A stretch of 45,012 bases of DNA from an uncultured Pseudomonadota bacterium. GTDB taxonomy: Bacteria > Pseudomonadota > Alphaproteobacteria > Rs-D84. A program made the translations under genes and the position numbers. The notes beneath the pieces were generated by a model. That model had not been told where the DNA came from. It saw only the letters and a program-made list of their open reading frames with translations, and did not search any database. The stretch is taken from assembly GCA_937885575.1 (NCBI GenBank), contig CALABO010000004.1, positions 1-45,012 of the forward strand, in the 5' to 3' direction. Below, piece by piece: positions 31,176-39,577 of this stretch. Numbering within the stretch: the first letter of the stretch is position 1; each line of letters starts with the position of its first letter.

Positions 31176-31965
31176 TTCCGGTCGTTCCAATTCCGCGTTT
31201 TGAACGGTTTTCTATGAAATCAATCGCATCCATCGCGTATTTATTGTTTTTTACTTCCTTGCGCACGCGGGCCAAGCGTTCTGCAACCGTGCCACCCGTT
31301 TCACGAAACACCGCCGAATAAACGGAATGAATCGCATGCATATCTTCGTTCGTGAACCCATGCCGCATCAGTCCCACACGATTTATCGTTCGATACGTTG
31401 CACGCGGCCCATCGTATATTGCATAGGGCAAAATATCATTTGGCACGCCCGACATTCCACCAATAAACGCGTTGCGCCCGATGCGCGCAAATTGCAAAAC
31501 CATAACGCCACCGGACAAAATTGCGAAATCTTCAATTTCAACATGACCGGCAACCTGGACCAGGTTAGACATAACCACACTGTTTCCCACCTTGCAATCA
31601 TGGCCGACATGGGCGTTCACCATAATTTGACAATCGTCCCCAATAACCGTTCCATCCGACGCCGGCGTTCCCGAATGAATTGTCACATATTCACGAATTT
31701 TGCAACGCTTTCCAATACGCAAGCCCGTCATTGCGGATTCATCTTGCCATTTTAAATCCTGGCTCATGACGCCAAGAACCGCAAAAGGATAAATAATTGA
31801 ATCATCGCCAATACTGGTTTTGCCACCCAAAACCACATGCGACACCAATTCAACCCGATCGCCCAACACGACATCGGAACCGACAATACAAAACGGCCCA
31901 ATTTTACAGTCCGCGCCAATCTTTGCGCCCGGCTGTATAACCGCACTTGGATGTATTTCTGTCAT
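31165..31965 (-). CDS. lpxA: UDP-N-acetylglucosamine acyltransferase
   Basis: The ATG at 31965 with GGGGTGAT upstream gives 266 residues, normal for LpxA. The N-terminal left-handed beta-helix is built of hexapeptide repeats (VIQPGAKIGADCKIGPFCIV). The catalytic His region is VNAHVGHDCKVGNSVVMSN followed by LVQVAGHVEI, and the C-terminal helical domain begins around NRVGLMRHGF. It performs the first step of lipid A synthesis. lpxB overlaps it directly. lpxI and fabZ, common neighbours in alphaproteobacteria, are absent here. Confidence 0.96.
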   Translation of the reverse strand: MTEIHPSAVIQPGAKIGADCKIGPFCIVGSDVVLGDRVELVSHVVLGGKTSIGDDSIIYPFAVLGVMSQDLKWQDESAMTGLRIGKRCKIREYVTIHSGTPASDGTVIGDDCQIMVNAHVGHDCKVGNSVVMSNLVQVAGHVEIEDFAILSGGVMVLQFARIGRNAFIGGMSGVPNDILPYAIYDGPRATYRTINRVGLMRHGFTNEDMHAIHSVYSAVFRETGGTVAERLARVRKEVKNNKYAMDAIDFIENRSKRGIGTTGNAE

Positions 31966-32036
31966 ATAATCACCCCATATTTTATATGGATAATACCGCA
32001 CACACAGAAATTTTGTTATTCAGTAAATATAACGAA

Positions 32037-33056
32037 TTATAACAAGAATCGCGCATCGGGGCGAACATCTTCGGAATTCAAAACCGCAATCCAAAACAAC
32101 CCAAGCGCACTTATCGTCGGCACATCAATCAAAATTCCAAACATTATGACCGCAAGTCCCATCATTTTGCCACGCACACTGTCCGCGACAGATTCACGAT
32201 GCCAAACCGACATTGCAAACAAAACAAACGCCATAAACGCGGTCGCAATGAAAATCGGCACCGCTTCGGTAAGTAAAAATAACACCAAACACAGCGCGGT
32301 TCCAAATCGAACAAGCCATTTAAGTTTAACAAACGCACTTTTATGAATACGTCCACGCGCCGGCACAATATCCGTTGCGACCGCCGCGGCAATCAGTATC
32401 CCCGTCATCATAATCCCGATTAAATGTATCGGGGTCAGGTTCCCAAGTTGCCCAAACCTAAAAAATTCCGGTTGCATCAACAGTGCGATTGTTGCCACAA
32501 ACATCAACGCCGACATGCACAAAACCCCACGCAATCGCCATGCCCGCGTGCGCCCAATCAAAAGCCCGGCGCAAACGGCACCAACCTGTAAAATCGGCCC
32601 CCACCAATTTAGTGTATCACTAAATCCCACCGGCACCATCAAAAGCAAGAATAGGGCTACATTTACCCACCAACGGCGACGCATACCGGCGCGGGCACTT
32701 CCATACCATATTGGCAACGGCACCGCGCGCGTTTTCGTTCCAATAAAGACGCACGAAACAAACAAAATTCCCGCCGTCACCCACGGCAAAAGCGACACCC
32801 CATCACGCAAAACATCATAATTTCCGCCCATAAAAACAATCCAAAGCGCGACCATAATAATGCACCAAAACGCAATCCGTTCCGGATTTACAAAACCCGC
32901 AAAGCCCAACTTTTTACCATAAAAACGCCCAAACAAATATATGGCCACAAACAAAGGCACGCACAACACCGCATTCCAAAAGAACGCCGGCCCAACAATG
33001 GCCGCATTATTAAACGCACTTATTGCACTATTCACAACCATATTATCTTGAAACAT
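32037..33056 (-). CDS. Polytopic inner-membrane protein of unknown function
   Basis: The ATG at 33056 is preferred (AAAAGG upstream); the longer frame overlaps the divergent promoter. The 339-residue protein has about nine to ten hydrophobic segments, for example FFWNAVLCVPLFVAIYLFG, IAFWCIIMVALWIVFMGG and IFIATAFMAFVLFAMSV, and few conserved polar motifs. No family recognised. It lies 71 bases upstream of lpxA in the same direction, so an envelope-related role is a guess from context. Confidence 0.65.
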   Translation of the reverse strand: MFQDNMVVNSAISAFNNAAIVGPAFFWNAVLCVPLFVAIYLFGRFYGKKLGFAGFVNPERIAFWCIIMVALWIVFMGGNYDVLRDGVSLLPWVTAGILFVSCVFIGTKTRAVPLPIWYGSARAGMRRRWWVNVALFLLLMVPVGFSDTLNWWGPILQVGAVCAGLLIGRTRAWRLRGVLCMSALMFVATIALLMQPEFFRFGQLGNLTPIHLIGIMMTGILIAAAVATDIVPARGRIHKSAFVKLKWLVRFGTALCLVLFLLTEAVPIFIATAFMAFVLFAMSVWHRESVADSVRGKMMGLAVIMFGILIDVPTISALGLFWIAVLNSEDVRPDARFLL

Positions 33057-33060
33057 AAAC

Positions 33061-33088
33061 TTGCCTTTTGATTTGAAAAGATTATTAT
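33061..33088 (+). promoter_or_regulatory. Predicted promoter of the methyltransferase, probably leaderless
   Basis: TTGCCT (33061-33066), a 16-base spacer and TATTAT (33083-33088). Initiation about 7 bases later coincides with the ATG at 33095, and no ribosome site is visible. Confidence 0.45.
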
Positions 33089-33094
33089 ACATAT

Positions 33095-33775
33095 ATGACT
33101 AAAAAACAAGGTTTTTTTACCATAATGGGCGGACGCGTTAAAATACAATCCGGCACATATAACCCGACATCTGATGCGGTATGGCTTGCCGCGTTTGTGG
33201 ATACGCACCCAAAAACGGTTTTGGATGTTGGCACGGGAACCGGCGCGGTTGCGCTTTGCCTTATGGCACGAATTGGCGGAATCGACATGACCGCAATCGA
33301 TGTGTCTGATGAAATGTTGGCGGCGGCGCGGAAAAATTTTGAATTGAATGGCAAAACCGCCGAATTCGTAAATGCCGATATATTATCGTGGAAAACGAAC
33401 AAGACCTTTGATTTGGTTATAACAAATCCGCCTTACTTTCGCGGTATGCCCGCGGCGCACAATGCGCACCACAATGCCGATTTAACCCTTTGGACACGCA
33501 AATGTATCGCACGCACGCGTCCGAATGGCACATTTGCAACAATTGTCGATAGCGCCACCGCCGCGACCGTCATCGCCGAAATGTCCGCACATTGCGGTGA
33601 CATAAAAATCCTGCCCCTATTCAGCAATAAAAACACCGCCGAACGGGTTTTACTGTCCGCACGTGTTGGTCGCGCACCGCACACGACAATCTTTTCAGGA
33701 CTACCCATGAATTGCGATGCCGTTTTGCGCGATGGATGCGCCGTCAAAGATACGATATCCGCGGGTCAAATGTGA
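33095..33775 (+). CDS. TrmN6-like class I methyltransferase
   Basis: This 226-residue SAM-dependent methyltransferase has motif I VLDVGTGTGAVAL (about 42-54) and the N6-adenine motif VITNPPYF (about 107-114). The N-terminus GGRVKIQSGTYNPTSDAVWLAAF matches YfiC/TrmN6 proteins, which methylate A37 of tRNA1(Val). An RNA or protein N-methyltransferase of another specificity cannot be excluded. Only 38 bases separate it from the divergent membrane-protein gene. Confidence 0.82.
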   Translation: MTKKQGFFTIMGGRVKIQSGTYNPTSDAVWLAAFVDTHPKTVLDVGTGTGAVALCLMARIGGIDMTAIDVSDEMLAAARKNFELNGKTAEFVNADILSWKTNKTFDLVITNPPYFRGMPAAHNAHHNADLTLWTRKCIARTRPNGTFATIVDSATAATVIAEMSAHCGDIKILPLFSNKNTAERVLLSARVGRAPHTTIFSGLPMNCDAVLRDGCAVKDTISAGQM

Positions 33776-33779
33776 TTCC

Positions 33780-33808
33780 TTGACTATTACAGATTATTGC
33801 ACTATGCT
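33780..33808 (+). promoter_or_regulatory. Predicted promoter of the M23-bactofilin-rpiB operon
   Basis: TTGACT (33780-33785), a 17-base spacer and TATGCT (33803-33808). The ATG at 33818 lies about 10 bases after the -10, so the transcript may be leaderless or nearly so. Confidence 0.5.
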
Positions 33809-33817
33809 ATACCCGTT

Positions 33818-35095
33818 ATGATAAACTTTATAACACGATATTTTACATCCCTTTGGGCGTTCATAACCGCACCTTTCCGGGCAATATGGCGCATCATCAC
33901 GCGAATTTTCCCACCGCGCGAATTTACCGTTATGGACACGCCCCGCGGGAATGTTTACACTTTTCAACAGAGCAGTTTTTGGCGTTTCACAAAATTCTGC
34001 GGAAAAATCGGCCTTTTTGTATGGGCGACATGGTCAACATACGTGTTTTTATATCATCGCCCGATGCTGCAAACCCGCACGATTCAACTGGAAAATATGA
34101 AGCAAAAATACGCCCACCATATGATTGACCTTGGGAAATACCTTGAAAAATACAATGAACTTACCAAGAATGTAAATGTTATCGACGATAAATTACTCAA
34201 AGACACAAAACTAACCACCGAAGAAAAAGAGGCACTTGTCAACGAACGCCTTAAAACATGGGGTGAATTGGACTTTTTGAAAACGCGCGTGACCGAAATG
34301 TTCACGGACGAAGATTACGCGCCCGAATATACCAAGGTTTCCGATTTGGCGGTTGAATACGAATTGACACTTGCGGAAAACATTGAAATTAAAAAGCGCG
34401 ACATTGAATTACTTGAAACCGTGGCCAAGGTTATTGATGCCGACAACAAAATTGTTGACGCGGTGTCAAAACTTGCGGGGGATCGGGTGGCGGAATTGCG
34501 CGATGAATTGCGCCATATAAATGGAACACTTGCGACACTCGGGTTATCTGAGGCGACACTTGTTAAAAATGCGAATCGGTTTTCAAATCAATTTGTTGGC
34601 GCGGTATTTAATCCACTGGAAATCGATAAAGAATTGGACGAAAAATACCAGAAATTGGCGGACAACATCACCCTTTGGAACGGCCTTAGCAAACTTAAAA
34701 AGGCGTTACCACTTGGTGCACCGATCAAGGATGTTCGTATAACATCGAAATATGGCCGGCGCAAGGACCCATTTACCGGCGAACAGAAACAGCACAAAGG
34801 TATCGATTTTGCCGGCAAAATTGGCACAGAACTTATGGCGGTGGCACCGGGGCGCGTAATATCTGCGGGCGAACGCGTTGGATACGGCACAACGGTTGAA
34901 ATCGACCACGGACTTGGGTTCACGACATTATACGCGCACCTGTCGAAAGTCGCGGTTTCGCGCGGCGATTGGGTGCGACCGGGAACAATTGTTGGACTTG
35001 GGGGCTCTTCGGGGCGGTCAACGGGTCCACACTTGCACTATGAAATACGGTACAAGGGAAATCCATTTGACCCCGAAAAATTCGTAAAGGAATAA
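33818..35095 (+). CDS. Membrane-anchored M23 (LytM) peptidoglycan endopeptidase
   Basis: The ATG at 33818 gives 425 residues; a TTG at 33797 would lie inside the promoter. A basic cytoplasmic N-terminus of about 55 residues precedes one membrane segment (IGLFVWATWSTYVFLYH). A long periplasmic coiled coil follows (about 85-260), then the M23 domain. Zn ligands are present: His and Asp in QHKGIDFAG, and His in GPHLHYEI; the YAHLSK motif is also intact. It is therefore likely active, cutting peptide cross-links. The next gene encodes a bactofilin, a pairing known from cell-shape systems such as Helicobacter CcmA with Csd1. Confidence 0.9.
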   Translation: MINFITRYFTSLWAFITAPFRAIWRIITRIFPPREFTVMDTPRGNVYTFQQSSFWRFTKFCGKIGLFVWATWSTYVFLYHRPMLQTRTIQLENMKQKYAHHMIDLGKYLEKYNELTKNVNVIDDKLLKDTKLTTEEKEALVNERLKTWGELDFLKTRVTEMFTDEDYAPEYTKVSDLAVEYELTLAENIEIKKRDIELLETVAKVIDADNKIVDAVSKLAGDRVAELRDELRHINGTLATLGLSEATLVKNANRFSNQFVGAVFNPLEIDKELDEKYQKLADNITLWNGLSKLKKALPLGAPIKDVRITSKYGRRKDPFTGEQKQHKGIDFAGKIGTELMAVAPGRVISAGERVGYGTTVEIDHGLGFTTLYAHLSKVAVSRGDWVRPGTIVGLGGSSGRSTGPHLHYEIRYKGNPFDPEKFVKE

Positions 35096-35097
35096 AA

Positions 35098-35442
35098 ATG
35101 TTGGCATTTACAAACGCAGATGAAAAGACTTCACCGACCATAATTGGCGCGGGATGCAAACTGACCGGCGATATCAAAACCGACCACAGTGTCCAAATCC
35201 ACGGCCATATTGTTGGCGATGTCACGGCGGATACAATTGTTATCGGTCGTGGCGGCGTGGTCGAAGGAAAAATTCAGGCAACAAACCTGTTTTTGCATGG
35301 AACGCTAAACGGTCCGGCGACGGTTGATATTGCAAATGTGTTTAGTCATGCACAAATGATTGGCACATTGTCGTATCGAACATTAAATATAACCGCCAAT
35401 ACGGGACTTGAATGCAAATTGGCAAAGCGCAAGGATAAATAA
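35098..35442 (+). CDS. Bactofilin
   Basis: This 114-residue bactofilin (DUF583) has the beta-helical core TIIGAGCKLTGDIKTDHSVQ, GHIVGDVTADTIVIGRGGVV and short polar tails. Bactofilins polymerise without nucleotide and localise wall enzymes. It starts 2 bases after the M23 gene with AAGGA as ribosome site, so the two are translationally linked. It probably positions the peptidase (inference from context). Confidence 0.92.
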   Translation: MLAFTNADEKTSPTIIGAGCKLTGDIKTDHSVQIHGHIVGDVTADTIVIGRGGVVEGKIQATNLFLHGTLNGPATVDIANVFSHAQMIGTLSYRTLNITANTGLECKLAKRKDK

Positions 35443-35443
35443 C

Positions 35444-35890
35444 ATGAACAAAAGCATAAAAAAGGTGTTTATTGCCGCCGATCACCGCGGGGTAGGGCTG
35501 AAACTCTATTTAATCGAAATGCTAAGCGCATTGGGGTACAATATGGTAAATCTTGGCACGGACGATTTGAATACGCCGGTGGATTTTCCGGACGTGGCAA
35601 AAACACTTGCCGATGCGATGTTAAAAGAGCCGGAAACACGCGGGATTTTGGTATGTGGCACGGGTGCGGGCGTTCAAATTGCGGCAAACCGCTATCGCCA
35701 TATTCGCGCATCACGTTGCGACAGACCGGACCAGGCCCGCGATGATAGATTTCACGACGATATAAATGTTTTGGCACTTGGGTCGGACGATATTGATATA
35801 GAAATGGCGTTCCTTTGCGCAAGGGCCTTCCTTGAAAGCCCATTCGACGATTGCGAAAAACGCCGCCGCAGAATTGAAAAAATATCGTAG
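35444..35890 (+). CDS. rpiB: Ribose-5-phosphate isomerase B
   Basis: The ATG at 35444 follows the bactofilin stop by one base and has AAGGAT upstream. The 148-residue RpiB/LacAB enzyme has the phosphate-binding FIAADHRGVGLK, the active-site Cys in GILVCGTGAGVQIAANR and DDINVLALGSDDI. It interconverts ribose-5-phosphate and ribulose-5-phosphate. It is last in the operon with the shape genes, without an obvious functional link. Confidence 0.95.
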   Translation: MNKSIKKVFIAADHRGVGLKLYLIEMLSALGYNMVNLGTDDLNTPVDFPDVAKTLADAMLKEPETRGILVCGTGAGVQIAANRYRHIRASRCDRPDQARDDRFHDDINVLALGSDDIDIEMAFLCARAFLESPFDDCEKRRRRIEKIS

Positions 35891-35900
35891 TATAAGTAAA

Positions 35901-35922
35901 AAACCGCCCAAATGGGCGGTTT
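35901..35922. terminator. Bidirectional terminator between rpiB and leuS
   Basis: AAACCGCCCA, AA, TGGGCGGTTT. On the plus strand it is followed by CACTAA rather than T; on the minus strand TTTTTTACTTATAC follows, so it fits leuS best. Confidence 0.7.
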
Positions 35923-35923
35923 C

Positions 35924-35953
35924 ACTAACCACTTACACTAACACTTATCACTA
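35924..35953 (-). repeat. TTAGTG-type tract at the end of leuS
   Basis: On the minus strand TAGTGATAAGTGTTAGTGTAAGTGG and similar units run from the leuS TAG stop to the terminator stem. Confidence 0.7.
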
Positions 35954-38356
35954 TTTCTTCACCACAAAATTCACCAATTTCTTTGGTACAACAATGGTTT
36001 TGATTATTTCCGCACCATTCAGTTTTGTGACCACCGTATCGCGCGCAATTTGCGCCAAATCCCCATCGGTCGCGTTCAAATCGGCAACGAATTCGCCGAC
36101 ACGCTTGCCATTTATGGTTATCGCAAAGGTCGCGGTCGTCTGCACCAACTTTGACGCATCAAATGTCGGCCACGGTTCAAAGACAAGCATTTCGCCGTGC
36201 CCCAATTTTTCCCACATTTCTTCGGTTAAATGCGGTGCAAAGGGATTTAACACCTGAATCAAAACCTCATACGCACGCCGCGGCATTGGTGCGCCCGAAA
36301 ACGCGTTCAAAAATTCCATCATCGCCGATATTGCGGTATTAAATTTCATGCCGTCCAACCGTTCGGTCACATCGGCCACCAGGCGATTTATCAGAATTTC
36401 TTGTTCCGCCGTTGGGGCGTCGTCGGTTAGATTATCAAACGCGGCCTCTACCCGGCGCAGGAAACGTTCAACCCCGCGCAAAGTATCTTCGGACCAATTC
36501 ATATTATTCTGTTCCCACGGCGCAAGGTAAAGTACGGCCAACCGACACGCATCCGCACCCACGCGCGCCACAACATCGGACGACGGCACAACATTCCCGC
36601 GCGACTTTGACATTTTTTGGCCGTCCGCCCCCATAATAAGGCCGTTGCTGGTGCGCTTTTTATACGGTTCCACGCCCGGAACATAGCCCAAATCCGCCAA
36701 AACTTTATACCAAAACCGCGAATAGAGCAGGTGGCGCGTTGTATGTTCCATTCCACCGTTATAATGGTCAACCGGCATCCATTTATCAAGTTGCGCCCGC
36801 GAACAAAACTCCCGATCATTGTGCGGATCAAGATAGCGCATAAAATACCACGAAGATCCCGCCCACTGTGGCATGGTGTCCGTTTCGCGCCGCGCCGGCG
36901 CGCCGCAATTGGGGCAGGTTGTCTTTATCCAATCCGTCGCCCGCGCAAGTGGACTTTCGCCGGTATCGGTTGGCTTGTAATCTTCCATATACGGTTGCAA
37001 CAGCGGCAATTCGGATTCGGGCACCGGCACCCAACCGCACTTTTCACAATATACCATCGGAATCGGTTCCCCCCAATACATTTGCCGCGAAAAACCCCAA
37101 TCTTTCAGTTTATATTTCTTGGTCCCGCGCGCAAAGCCATGTTCAGTGCCATACTTTATCGCGGCGGCGATGGCCGTTTCCTTGTCCATTCCGTCAAGGA
37201 ATTGCGAATTGATATGCACGCCGTCGCCTTCCCATACCTTGTCGGGTTCACCGCCGGCCAAAACCGGAATAATTTCCAACCCGAATTTCTTGGCAAAATC
37301 CCAGTCACGCGTATCATGTGCCGGCACCGCCATAATCGCACCGAAACCATAGTCCGCCAAAACATAATCTGATATAAAGATTGGAATTTCACGACCATTA
37401 AATGGATTTGTCGCCATCACACCTTCCAGTTTCACACCGGTTTTATCCTTGGTGACATCGGTGCGTTCGATTTCGGATTTTGCCTTAGCCCTTGCAATAT
37501 AATCGCGCACCGCATCAACATTTTTAATGCGCCCATCGTCAATCCATTTCTTTACCAATTTATGTTCCGGCGCAATAACACAGAACGTCACACCAAATAT
37601 GGTATCCACACGCGTGGTATAGACCGTCATGATATCATCACCGACACGAAAATCAACATCCGCGCCATACGAACGCCCAATCCAATTGATTTGCATGGTT
37701 TTGACCTTTTCGGGATAATCAACCAACGCTAAATCATCAATCAAACGGTCGGCGTATTTCGTCATCGCCAGATTCCATTGCAGTTTCATTTTCTTTTCAA
37801 CCGGCCCATGACAGCGTTCGCAAGCCCCGTCTTCCAATTCTTCGTTGGTAAGGTTCGTCTTGCAATTCGGGCACCAATTCATCGGCAATTCAGATTTATA
37901 TGCCAAACCCGCACGCCAGAATTGAATAAACATCCATTGTGTCCATTTAATATATTCTGGATCCGATGTTGCAATCTTTGAATCCGGATCAAACGAAAGC
38001 CCCATAATAGAAATGTCTTTTTCAAAGATTTTAATAAGTTCCGCAACGGAATCCCGCGGATGCTTTCCAATCTTGGTCGCGTATTTTTCGGACGAAATAC
38101 CCATAGAATCATATCCAATCGGGAACAAAACATCAAACCCGCGCATACGCTTATACCGCGCCATAACATCCATACCCGTGTACGGCAACATATGACCGAC
38201 ATGCAGTCCCGAACCCGACGGAAAGGGGAATTCAATCAAATTATAGTATTTCGGCTTTGACCCGTCGTTTTTCGGCACAAACACGCGCGCATCGCGCCAT
38301 CGCGCCTGCCATTTTTCATCACGTTCAATCACTTTCTTTATATCATCAGATGCCAT
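35951..38356 (-). CDS. leuS: Leucyl-tRNA synthetase, divergent
   Basis: This 801-residue class I synthetase has the HIGH-equivalent HVGH in FPSGSGLHVGHMLPY, zinc-type clusters CPNCKTN with CERCHG and CEKCG with CPNCGAP, an editing domain with TTRVDTIFG and AVPAHDTRDWDFA, and KMSKSRGNVV near residue 580. The segment where bacterial LeuRS usually reads GLPAEN is SMGISSEKYATKIG, and the usual GGIEHA-LHLLYARF is GGMEHTTRHLLYSRF. It charges tRNA-Leu, two of which are in this window. Function is not in doubt but the sequence is atypical. Its TAG stop overlaps a TTAGTG tract. Confidence 0.95.
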   Translation of the reverse strand: MASDDIKKVIERDEKWQARWRDARVFVPKNDGSKPKYYNLIEFPFPSGSGLHVGHMLPYTGMDVMARYKRMRGFDVLFPIGYDSMGISSEKYATKIGKHPRDSVAELIKIFEKDISIMGLSFDPDSKIATSDPEYIKWTQWMFIQFWRAGLAYKSELPMNWCPNCKTNLTNEELEDGACERCHGPVEKKMKLQWNLAMTKYADRLIDDLALVDYPEKVKTMQINWIGRSYGADVDFRVGDDIMTVYTTRVDTIFGVTFCVIAPEHKLVKKWIDDGRIKNVDAVRDYIARAKAKSEIERTDVTKDKTGVKLEGVMATNPFNGREIPIFISDYVLADYGFGAIMAVPAHDTRDWDFAKKFGLEIIPVLAGGEPDKVWEGDGVHINSQFLDGMDKETAIAAAIKYGTEHGFARGTKKYKLKDWGFSRQMYWGEPIPMVYCEKCGWVPVPESELPLLQPYMEDYKPTDTGESPLARATDWIKTTCPNCGAPARRETDTMPQWAGSSWYFMRYLDPHNDREFCSRAQLDKWMPVDHYNGGMEHTTRHLLYSRFWYKVLADLGYVPGVEPYKKRTSNGLIMGADGQKMSKSRGNVVPSSDVVARVGADACRLAVLYLAPWEQNNMNWSEDTLRGVERFLRRVEAAFDNLTDDAPTAEQEILINRLVADVTERLDGMKFNTAISAMMEFLNAFSGAPMPRRAYEVLIQVLNPFAPHLTEEMWEKLGHGEMLVFEPWPTFDASKLVQTTATFAITINGKRVGEFVADLNATDGDLAQIARDTVVTKLNGAEIIKTIVVPKKLVNFVVKK

Positions 38357-38433
38357 ATCGCGCCCCTTTGGAATAAATCGACAACGCCAAGATTACCAAA
38401 CTTATCCCCGATTATCAAGTTTTTTATATTTTG

Positions 38434-38449
38434 TGGTATAATAATACCA
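38434..38449. promoter_or_regulatory. Perfect dyad TGGTAT-AATA-ATACCA between leuS and rplM
   Basis: A 16-base perfect inverted repeat in the 172-base divergent intergenic region, 13 bases upstream of the rplM -35. It could be an operator or an extended -10 on either strand; the factor is unknown. Confidence 0.3.
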
Positions 38450-38461
38450 TAACGATTTTTC

Positions 38462-38490
38462 TTGACTTTTCTGCGCGCTTGCGACATAAT
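38462..38490 (+). promoter_or_regulatory. Predicted promoter of rplM-rpsI
   Basis: TTGACT (38462-38467), a 17-base spacer and CATAAT (38485-38490), with AAAGGTAAAAC before the start codon at 38529. Confidence 0.65.
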
Positions 38491-38528
38491 ACGCCACGAA
38501 CTTTTAACAAAACAAAGGTAAAACAAAA

Positions 38529-39002
38529 ATGGTGGCGACAAAATCGTTAAAAAAGTCGGAATTAGATGCCAAATGGTATCTGATTGACGCAACCGATTGC
38601 ACGCTGGGGCGTTTGGCGGCGTATACCGCGAACATCCTGCGGGGCAAGAATAAACCAACATGGACACCGAACATGGATTGCGGCGATCATGTTATCATTA
38701 TCAATGCCGACCGGGTTGCACTTTCGGGGACCAAGGCGGACAAGACGAAATTCTATTGGCATACGACGTATCCCGGCGGGATTAAGGAACGCACATTGGG
38801 TCAAATGCGCACGGAAAATTCGCCACGGTTGGTGAAAAATGCCGTTAAACGCATGATGGGCCGTCGCACTGCGGTTGCGTTGGCGGATAAACGCCTAACC
38901 AAACTGCATGTGTATGCGGGGGCGGAACACAAACATGCCGCACAAAATCCGGTTGTGATTGACTTTGCGGGATTGAATCGTAAAAACAAAAGGGGCGAAT
39001 AA
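38529..39002 (+). CDS. rplM: 50S ribosomal protein L13
   Basis: This 157-residue protein carries L13 hallmarks: WYLIDATDCTLGRLAA, DCGDHVIIINADRVALSG, YWHTTYPGGIKE, AVKRMMG and LHVYAGAEHKHAAQNP. The TAA stop overlaps the rpsI start (TAATG), the universal L13-S9 pairing. Confidence 0.97.
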   Translation: MVATKSLKKSELDAKWYLIDATDCTLGRLAAYTANILRGKNKPTWTPNMDCGDHVIIINADRVALSGTKADKTKFYWHTTYPGGIKERTLGQMRTENSPRLVKNAVKRMMGRRTAVALADKRLTKLHVYAGAEHKHAAQNPVVIDFAGLNRKNKRGE

Positions 39003-39544
39003 TGGCAAACGAAACAAAGAAAACAACTGCCAAGGCAACAACTGCAAAAAAGGCGGCCCCGGCAAAGAAAGCGGCGGCCCCAAAGGCCACGGCCAAGACA
39101 ACAACTAAAACCGCCGCGACAAAGAAAACGGTGGCGACGGTTAGCACACCAAAATTAAACAACGCGATTTATGCCACGGGCAAGCGCAAGGATTCCGTCG
39201 CACGTGTGTATATGGTTCCGGGCAAGGGCAATATCGTTATCAACGAACGCCCAATGGCACAGTATTTTCGCCGTCCGGTGTTGCAAATGATTTTGAATCA
39301 ACCGTTTGCGGTTACCAAACGCGAAGGCGCATACGATGTGTTCGTTATGGTTATGGGTGGCGGGCTGTCGGGCCAGGCGGGCGCGGTAAAGCACGGAATT
39401 TCCAAGGCATTGGAAAAATCTGAACCAGATTTGCGCGCGGCGTTAAAGGCCGCCGGGTTCCTGACCCGCGATAGCCGTGTTGTCGAACGTAAACACTATG
39501 GTTACCACAAGGCACGTCGTTCAACACAGTTCAGCAAACGTTAA
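39002..39544 (+). CDS. rpsI: 30S ribosomal protein S9 with Lys/Ala-rich N-terminal extension
   Basis: This 180-residue protein has a canonical S9 domain from about residue 55: YATGKRKDSVARVYM, GGGLSGQAGAVKHGISKAL, LTRDSRVVERKHYG and the C-terminus STQFSKR that reaches the P site. About 50 residues of Lys/Ala/Thr-rich sequence precede it (KKTTAKATTAKKAAPAKKAA), resembling a histone H1-like tail. Extended S9 is known in some alphaproteobacteria. The stop is followed by TTAGTGTTAGTG repeats and a terminator. Confidence 0.96.
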   Translation: MANETKKTTAKATTAKKAAPAKKAAAPKATAKTTTKTAATKKTVATVSTPKLNNAIYATGKRKDSVARVYMVPGKGNIVINERPMAQYFRRPVLQMILNQPFAVTKREGAYDVFVMVMGGGLSGQAGAVKHGISKALEKSEPDLRAALKAAGFLTRDSRVVERKHYGYHKARRSTQFSKR

Positions 39545-39572
39545 CATTAGTGTTAGTGACACGTGTAAGTGG
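39545..39572 (+). repeat. TTAGTG-type tract after rpsI
   Basis: TTAGTGTTAGTG then ACACGTGTAAGTGG, between the rpsI stop and its terminator. Confidence 0.65.
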
Positions 39573-39577
39573 TCATT

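Noticed and set aside
33797..33817. TTG start for the M23 peptidase at 33797
   Set aside because: It falls within the promoter spacer; the ATG at 33818 fits the predicted transcription start.
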